NCBI GenBank assembly: GCA_907164885.2
Contig: OU015498.1
Location: 131,810,651 to 131,874,650, forward strand
Source: Dolomedes plantarius
Lineage: Eukaryota > Arthropoda > Arachnida > Araneae > Dolomedidae
DNA length: 64,000 nt
Reading direction: 5' to 3'
The notes under the pieces were generated by a model. The model was not told where the DNA came from, searched no databases, and was given only the letters and a program-made list of their open reading frames with translations. The position numbers and the translations under genes were made by a program. Shown one piece after another: positions 20,605-64,000 of the stretch. Each line of letters opens with the position of its first letter. Position 1 is the first letter of the stretch.

Positions 20605-23395
20605 TGTGCCTCGTAAATATTGTATACTCCATTTCATTCGTAGACATCTATTAAAATAATGTGCAGGTTCTACGATAAATGATTTTACAGTAAATGCAAA
20701 TAACTCACTAATATAATTTTAGAATTTTAGTATATGGAAGAACCCTTCTGGGAAAAAAAGAATACGAAAAAGTGTCAGTAATCAAGTCATTTTCTCAGAA
20801 ATTAGTTATTTTTAAAATGGGACTTCGAAAAATATTCAAGATGTGTGTTAGCAAGTTCTTAGTAATCCAAACAAAGGTAAAACATCTTCACGAACTCGAG
20901 GGCGTCCATCAGCGAGTGTGTTTCGCCGTTTATCTCCGCAAATGCCTCGAAGATCTTCGGTTACAACTTGTTCCTCGTGTGCAACGAAAACTATATCTGA
21001 ATTCAACGCTGGTGCCTCATTGCCTAGGATAAGTGCTGGTTTGTGCTTTTTTTCTTAGTGATTTTCTGGAAATAAAAGTTGTGAAATAGATGAGTGTAAA
21101 ATTTTCTACAGTAAATATAAAATATGTTATTAAGGGAAAGTAAAGAACGGTACAATTGAAAGTATAAATAAATCCATCATTCAATAACTATGCAACAAAA
21201 TCTACAATGTAAAATATTGATTTTTTTCCTTCTAAAATTCCGAAGAAAATATAAAACTATGATGCTACAAGAGAATGTAATCTCTCATTTCAATCTATCA
21301 CTTCAGGAATGTTTAAACATACAAAAACACATAAATAGACTGTTTTTAAAAATTCAAGCCTTCTTATGGCTACAATACGAGAAGACCGCAGAGATGTGAT
21401 GTTTACGGTTATGGCAAACCTGTTACATCTTTCTTGTTAAGCTATGTTGGCGGTCATCGTAAGGAGCTCTTTAAAAAACAAAGTTAAATTATTGAATGGA
21501 ATTTGCCGTTATGGACTACTCAATTTCTAGTCTCTCCATCGCTTGCATCTAGTGAGAATCTGCTAAACGATTTTACTAACGTGGGTCGTCGAGAACAGAC
21601 GCTGCAGGCCTGAGGAAATGATACTCGCAAGTTGTCTAAAATTGATGAATAATAAAACTTTTGTTGTTCATTTCATCCCTCCTCTTTCTCGTCAGCAGTT
21701 CTATGGCGCTTAATTGGAGGGGGTGGGGGAGGGATTCGAACTTTACTATGAAAATGTCACGTTACAATTGTTTTAATAAATGCAACGTATTTTTCAGGAT
21801 GCACTTATGTATTTCTGAGTTGCAGTTTGAACCTTTTTATCAGTAGCATCATTTCAAGGGCGCCAGTTGGTAATATGCATGTATATAGATACTCATTGAT
21901 TCTATTCAGTCATCAGACTATTTTTTTCTCTTGTTCATATTATTTATTTATTTTCACCTTACAATAAAAATCAATCATAACCTCTATCTTTTAAATCTCC
22001 GCTAGCCAAATAATTCGGGCTTTACAATAGAATTCTTGACTGACATCGTTCGTGCTGAGCAGATAACAAACGAAAAAGATTAAGAAAATCCTGTTTTAGA
22101 CCATACTATGTACTTAATCGTTCGAAAACAACAAGCAGGATTTGCAAAGGCACTAAATACAGACACAACTGTATCTTTTTTTCGTGCCTTTTTTCTTTAT
22201 CAAGCTAAATAATTCCAGGCAACATCGACCATTCATAGCATTATGTAAATTTTTTCGGAAGGACTCCAAATTAATTTTTCTGTCTAGTATTTCGTCCAAG
22301 TTGCAAGAATAACCCTACTTATTAAAAAGCTTTAATAAAACAAACTACTAAAGTAATCCCAATAAATTACAAAAAATCATACACAGCAATAATTTACGTT
22401 TCAAAATAGGGATATGCCCAACACTAACTAGTCAAGCCAGCTTTGAGCGTGACTTAATGCCGCACGCTTATTAATGGTGAATAACAGCATTGTCTATTCT
22501 TGCTCGTGCCCCCTCCCCCACCACCACCATCACACGCCGCTGAACAATAAATCACTCTGTGCTCACCACAATGCAGCTACGTTGAAGCCCGTACACTGGT
22601 CTTCGGCGAAGTAGTATAGATCTTAGCACGAAAATGTCACTCAATCAATCTATAGCATTTAATAGGGTGATGACACAAATATTTTTCATATATCACTGTC
22701 TTCTATTTTAATTTTTCGAATAAAAAAAGGGACTACCATGTCATATTAAAAAATAAGTACCAAGATTATATTAGTGTGGGCCGCGCGCCTACAGTGCTTA
22801 TCGAATACACGAACCAGCGAGGTTCTTGTAGCAAAGGTTTTGAGCATTTGTTGCATTCTCTTTGCTAGCAACGAGCAAAGTTAAACTACTTTTCGTTGTA
22901 TAATTATATAATAGATAATTATGCATAAATTATAATTTTCATTATTCGTTGTAATTATACAGGTACATGAATAAATATCTGCTTCAATATTTATGATATT
23001 TTAATTATTTTGATGAATATTTTAATTTCCTTCGCTTTCATTGAGGATTTCCTCAGATTTAATACTTGAAAAACATATGTCATCCTTTGATTATTATTTC
23101 TACTTTGTCACTTCTGCAGATCCGTGGTTTCTTAAGAAAATAAATTAAAAGAAAAAAAGGGAAAAGACCCTTTAATTCAAAAAAAAGGGCTTTTCTTTCA
23201 CTTCGAGTATATGCAAAATTTTATCACCCTCCTCTGGCGATTTATTTCTTCTCTGTTCATTCTCGTCTTTAAAAATGGCATCGATTGCACATCTCTGTCG
23301 GACAGCAGTTCCGCTTAGTAATAATGTGTGGCTTATCCATCCGGTTGCGTGGAGAATTCCTGAACGCTGTCTGGATCGTCACTCACCCTCTCGAT
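20605..23395. other. Mostly unrecognised; one exon-like patch near 20890-20990
   Basis: No transposon ends or protein families found. One patch, on the minus strand around 20900-20995, reads IFEAFAEINGETHSLMDALE and on to FVKMFY. That is unusually protein-like and CpG-containing for this DNA. No convincing acceptor or neighbouring exon was found, so it is not called as a gene. Confidence 0.3.
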
Positions 23396-24264
23396 TAGGG
23401 ATGCGACATCGATGTCGATGTTTTCAAAACATCGATGCTTTGATAAAAACATCGATGTTTTAAACATCGATTTATTGAAGCCGATGTTTTTTTAACATCG
23501 ATGTTTTGTGCTCGATGTTTTACGTTGTCTCGATGTTTTTTTTTAATGAAAAAGTACCGTAATAAAAAAAATTTACCACTTAGCATAATTTTCACACTCA
23601 GTAAATGTAAGTCTGAATTCTGAAAAGGACGAATACAAAGGGGGAATGATTCCTTGGCAAACAGACAAATGGCAATTAACAACCAATGAACCAATCAGAG
23701 CGCTTGGAATGTTCCTGACACTCCATAACCTTCCATGGGGTTTTATTTTACAAATAGTATATCCACGAGTGCATCCATTTAAGTTTTTGTTTTGTTCTGG
23801 TTTTATATAAGTTGACGTTAATATTATTAGTAAGATGCCTCCCAAAAGTATCGTTTGGAAATATTTTTACAAAATCACTGACAAATTGGCAAAATGCAAT
23901 ATTTGCCTTAAGTCCCTCAAACTTCTGGCAATACCACGATTTTATCTGGACATTTGAAGACAAAACATGGCGGTATTTACAACGAAAATTTTGAGTCATC
24001 AATGTAGCCCAAAGCAACCCAGATTTTGTCATTTGTGCCTGCCCAATCAGAGAATAAAATTAAATCACCCCCTCCCCCCACGACTAACGGAAGTAACATT
24101 AATGTTAGAGATTACTAAACCAGTTTTAAAAAATGGATGTTCTAAAACATCGATGTTTAAAAACATCGATGGTTTATGGGCGATATTTTATTAGCATCGA
24201 TGTTTTAATATTGAATATCGATGTTTCAAAACATCGATGTTTTGCTATCGATGTCGCATCACTA
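23396..24264. mobile_element. 869-bp hAT deletion derivative with ATCGATG repeats
   Basis: Ends TAGGGATGCGACATCGATG and TAGTGATGCGACATCGAT (from the other side) are flanked by CTCTCGAT on both sides (23388-23395, 24265-24272). About ten copies of CATCGATGTTT-like motifs are packed within ~150 bp of each end. The centre keeps the start of a transposase (see 23835). It is non-autonomous and probably mobilised by a full-length relative. Confidence 0.93.
23835..24000 (+). pseudogene. BED zinc-finger start of a hAT transposase
   Basis: ATG at 23835 opens MPPKSIVWKYFYKITDKLAK then CNICLKSLK, a BED finger (aromatic W/YF, C-x2-C). The downstream histidines are in another frame (LKTKHGGIYNENF), showing a shift. 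No DDE/RNase H-fold domain follows. Confidence 0.7.
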
Positions 24265-24479
24265 CTCTCGATGCCTGGAAGGTTCTTCGAAGGCTCCGAT
24301 GTTCCGCGTTTCTTAATGATTTTATGAGTAACACTTAAAACGCGTCAACGGAAAATAAATTCTATTGTTGGTTGAATGACGTCGAGTATCACTTCTACAA
24401 ACTTCTATTGATTTTGTAACCCGTGCTATCTAAAGTAATTTACGACAACATCAGGCAGTTATTCGGGATGCTCAGATAT

Positions 24480-25330
24480 TTGTTGTCAAAATTTACACGG
24501 CGCCAGAAGCGGCCCCATACCTGAGATGGCGAGGCGACCGCCTCAGGCGCCGAATTGAAATAGGCACCAAAATGAGACCGTAAAAATAACGAAAATTTTA
24601 AGGAATAACAGAAAAATATTGTTCAATTTAATAAAGAAAGAAATTCATAAAGATATATAAATTTAAGCGAATATTTTGAGTATTTTTTATAAACTCCTGA
24701 ATTTCAGATTATGAGGATTAAATTTTGAATGCCTGTTTCTAAACGTTGTTGTAGCTCTAAGAATTCTACTAACTTTATCTGTAACTGTAGCAGCAGACGA
24801 GCTCAGTTTTTCGAAACTGAAAATATTTAAGAATTATCTACACGCAACAACTCAAATGCGATTGAATGATCTAGCAATAATTTCTAGAGAAAAGACGGTA
24901 TGAAAAACAATAAATTATTGAGATGCAATCAAACAATTTGCTGCAAATAAACGCTCGAAGAATGATTTAGAAATTATTTTTATTACATAACAAATTATAT
25001 TCAAATTTATTTACTTTTTCTTTTTTTTTAAAGTTCTCCAATTTTTTTTAATTTTTATGTTTTCTTTAAAAAATAAATCCATATTTTTCCAAAACTGTCC
25101 GTTATTCTATTAAGCAGACTATTTCTCATAGAGATACATTCATTACTTAAGAGTCTCTCCAAAAATTCGTAAAGGCGCCGTTTATAAAACTGCCTCCGGC
25201 GCCATAATTGATCGGCCCAACTTTGCATGGCGAAGTCCGCTGGAATTTCCCACAAAACTAAATGAGTCGGAGAGAAGGTATAACCAATCCCTTCTGTCCA
25301 TGTATCACTCACAAAGACGCACTTATTGAG
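24480..25330 (+). pseudogene. hAT (ZMYM-type) C-terminal remnant
   Basis: Around 24790-24900 the plus strand reads ADELSFSKLKIFKNYLHATT then QMRLNDLAII, a diverged hAT dimerisation motif. Flanking GC-rich bits (GAGGCGACCGCCTCAGGCGC near 24532 and GGCGCC near 25170) probably mark element ends. No target-site duplication found; heavily decayed. Confidence 0.55.
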
Positions 25331-26184
25331 ATGTCAGCTATTGCCGAAGCCACTGAAATGCTTTACTTCATTTGTAAATCTTTTTACAGTTACTTAACAT
25401 GTCCGTAAAGAACTAAAAGAGACAGGTGTGTGTGTGTGGGGGGGGATCTGAATCTTACCGGGATAGAGAAACAGCTGCATTATAAATGATGTAAACTATT
25501 AAAGGACGAAAGAATAATAAGATTTACCAATATTATGAAAGGTATTATAATATTGGTAAAAATTCCAAGGAATCGATCAACTTTTATAAAACTGTAGTTA
25601 AAATTAGCTTAAAAACACACTATTAAAAAAATATCGCCATTCAGTTGATGTTTTAAAGCCTATACTTTTATGAAGTATAAAGAAAAATTTCTTTAACTCA
25701 CACATTTAAACTAATAAACAAAATGAAATGCATAGAGAGTGGAAAATAAAAGAATTCTTCTTGAGATCAGAATGCTACAAAGACAAGCAAAGTCAGAGGA
25801 TGATACGATTTCCCACTTAACTCAGAAATCTGGGTAAGAAAAAAAAAAGCTAAGAATCAATAAACTTTTATTCACAAATGATTATAATCCACTTAAGAGA
25901 AATTTACGAAGAGAAAGCTTGCTTGTTAAAAAAAAAAAATTCCCATGAGAAAAGAATGAACAAATATGTAATGAAAAACTTCTAATTTATGCATTTTGTA
26001 CCTTTTCAGTGGAGCTGTTTCCCTAACCTTCCCTGTTGTTGCGACCCTATTACGACGACAATCGAGCAGACCCCAGGTCCCACGTATGATAATCAGCTAC
26101 CATATTCCCGGTCACCTCCCAACTAATTGTCGATGACCTAGTTGTCGACCTTCAGCTAATGGTCGGCTATCCCAAAATGAAGTC
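25331..26184. other. No gene recognised
   Basis: Contains a G-run at 25436-25446 and a 14-bp-stem hairpin at about 25524-25561 (TTTACCAATATTAT and complement). Nothing else supportable. Confidence 0.45.
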
Positions 26185-26187
26185 TTA

Positions 26188-26378
26188 GGGCCAGTTCACA
26201 TAGGAGTCCGTTGCGTAGCGTTAAGGGAAAGATGACGTTGAGACGAAAATAAACCAATCATAGGCGTTAAAAATTTCATTCCTAATCGTTTGGAGGCCTA
26301 TGATTGGTTTATTTTCGTCTCAACGTCATCTTTTCCTTAACGCAACGCAACGCAACGGACTCCTATGTGAACAGGCCC
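26188..26378. mobile_element. 191-bp Harbinger-type MITE
   Basis: Ends GGGCCAGTTCACATAGGAGT and complement (one difference) are flanked by TTA (26185-26187, 26379-26381). The arms pair over most of the length, so it would form a long hairpin. It sits just beyond the PKD2 3' UTR. Confidence 0.9.
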
Positions 26379-26459
26379 TTACACTCAAGATGAAATGATT
26401 ACACATAGGAGTTGAGAATTTTAAAGAATGTTAATATGAGGCAGTCTTCAAAACTTGTA

Positions 26460-26753
26460 CAGCTTTTTTCTTTATTTTATCTCTATCGAACATTTTCAAC
26501 ATAGAGACGTAAATAGCAGTGACACATTTTATTTATCTGAAACATACACTATCGACAAACAGATTATATAAGATTTGATTTGATATCAGTCTATGATGAC
26601 TGAATCAAAGTCCCATTTGATTCAATCATCGAAGTCCTATTAAATGCTATAATAAGAAAAACTTACGCTGGTCATAATATCTAGTGGGAGTATGGCTTTA
26701 TGGCTACATAGTAAATTAATCTGAATTAAATCGTAAATAAACGATTTTATACC
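26460..26753 (-). promoter_or_regulatory. Probable PKD2 3' UTR with polyadenylation signals
   Basis: Downstream of the stop on the minus strand, AATAAA hexamers occur at 26528-26533 and 26471-26476. They lie about 220 and 280 bases past the stop codon. Either could end the transcript. The assignment rests only on hexamer and position. Confidence 0.45.
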
Positions 26754-63503
<36,750 letters not shown>

Positions 63504-64000
63504 CTAAATAATCAAAGGAAAGAGCCAGTTATTATCTTAAACTATCAGTTTACTTAAGTATTTGAAGCATAGTTAAGGCGACAATGGACCTTCAGATTGA
63601 CAAAAATATGTCCCCAAAACGATTTTTTTTTCTTCTTTCAGAAAATGATTCTGCAAATCATCAGCTTTAAATTTTAAAAAAAAAGTATGTTGATCCGATC
63701 ATTTTTAACCGAGTTTTAAGTATTTTTTTCAAATGTAAACAATGGAAATGTTAGTCAAATTTAAACGCCATTTTCTCAAAACAAGTTTTCATGTCGTTTT
63801 GGTAAGTTCAAAATGTTCCATGAGTCACAATTTTGCTTGAATTTTCATAAAATTTCATAAAATGATTATTTATATATGTTAGAATAAAACTTAGTAGTCA
63901 ATTCATTATACTATTTTAAAACAACCTAAAATTATTACAATAAAAAAAATTTTTTGATAAAATTTTGCATAAAATGACCTATTTTTATCGATTTCTTTTC

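Noticed and set aside
20772..21032. 86-codon plus-strand frame near 20.8-21.0 kb
   Set aside because: Its protein-like part is explained better as the antisense of the minus-strand patch, and there is no homology to any family I know.
24133..24327. Open frame through the ATCGATG repeats
   Set aside because: It is produced by the subterminal repeats of the hAT element and has no protein-like content.

Overview
This is a eukaryotic, AT-rich, intron- and transposon-dominated window, not a bacterial or viral one. The single host gene I can support is an arthropod-type polycystin-2 (PKD2) channel gene on the minus strand. Ten consecutive exons (26754-63503) run from the S2 region to the stop codon. 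All splice phases agree, and the first half of the gene lies beyond the right edge. The repeat content (Gypsy with a charged gag, BEL/Pao, DD41D, DD37D and DD34D mariner-like elements, ZMYM-type hATs, Harbinger with MADF genes) suggests an arthropod and most plausibly a chelicerate such as a spider. That assignment is inference.

Left part (1-26.7 kb), downstream of PKD2, is almost pure repeat. It holds: a 149-bp satellite-like array (1-530); a Gypsy LTR element with gag but no pol (1160-4739, minus), its gag split by a 289-bp MITE; a rearranged ZMYM-type hAT (4.8-8.2 kb) carrying a DD41D mariner (6756-8059); a Harbinger remnant (8.3-9.5 kb); a non-LTR 3' end (9.7 kb on); and a BEL/Pao remnant (11.8-16.9 kb, minus) invaded by a 2508-bp hAT (12515-15022) and by a foldback mariner (15862-16635). 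Several MITEs and a hAT full of ATCGATG repeats (23396-24264) follow.

Right part (26.7-64 kb) is the PKD2 locus. Its introns hold: a DD34D mariner split by a 992-bp insert with a 9-bp duplication (27461-29762); non-LTR fragments; an apparently intact DD37D element with a 342-residue transposase (36321-37625); a decayed IR/DR-type Tc1 element (42166-43836); a pogo/Tigger element inserted in a (TA)n tract (46367-47800); a small hAT (52945-53276); a 2.94-kb foldback element with about 1.08-kb inverted arms (55085-58026); and a three-level nest of Gypsy solo LTR inside hAT inside Harbinger (58796-61487).

The most interesting signals are two unrelated transposons (15862-16635 and 55085-58026) rebuilt in the same way: the 3' end, including transposase C-terminal coding sequence, is duplicated in inverted orientation in place of the 5' half. 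Others are the pogo element whose DDE core is deleted in frame, leaving a DNA-binding protein; the unassigned family of the 2.94-kb element; and PKD2 EF-hands that both look calcium-competent. I found no CRISPR array, operon or defence system.
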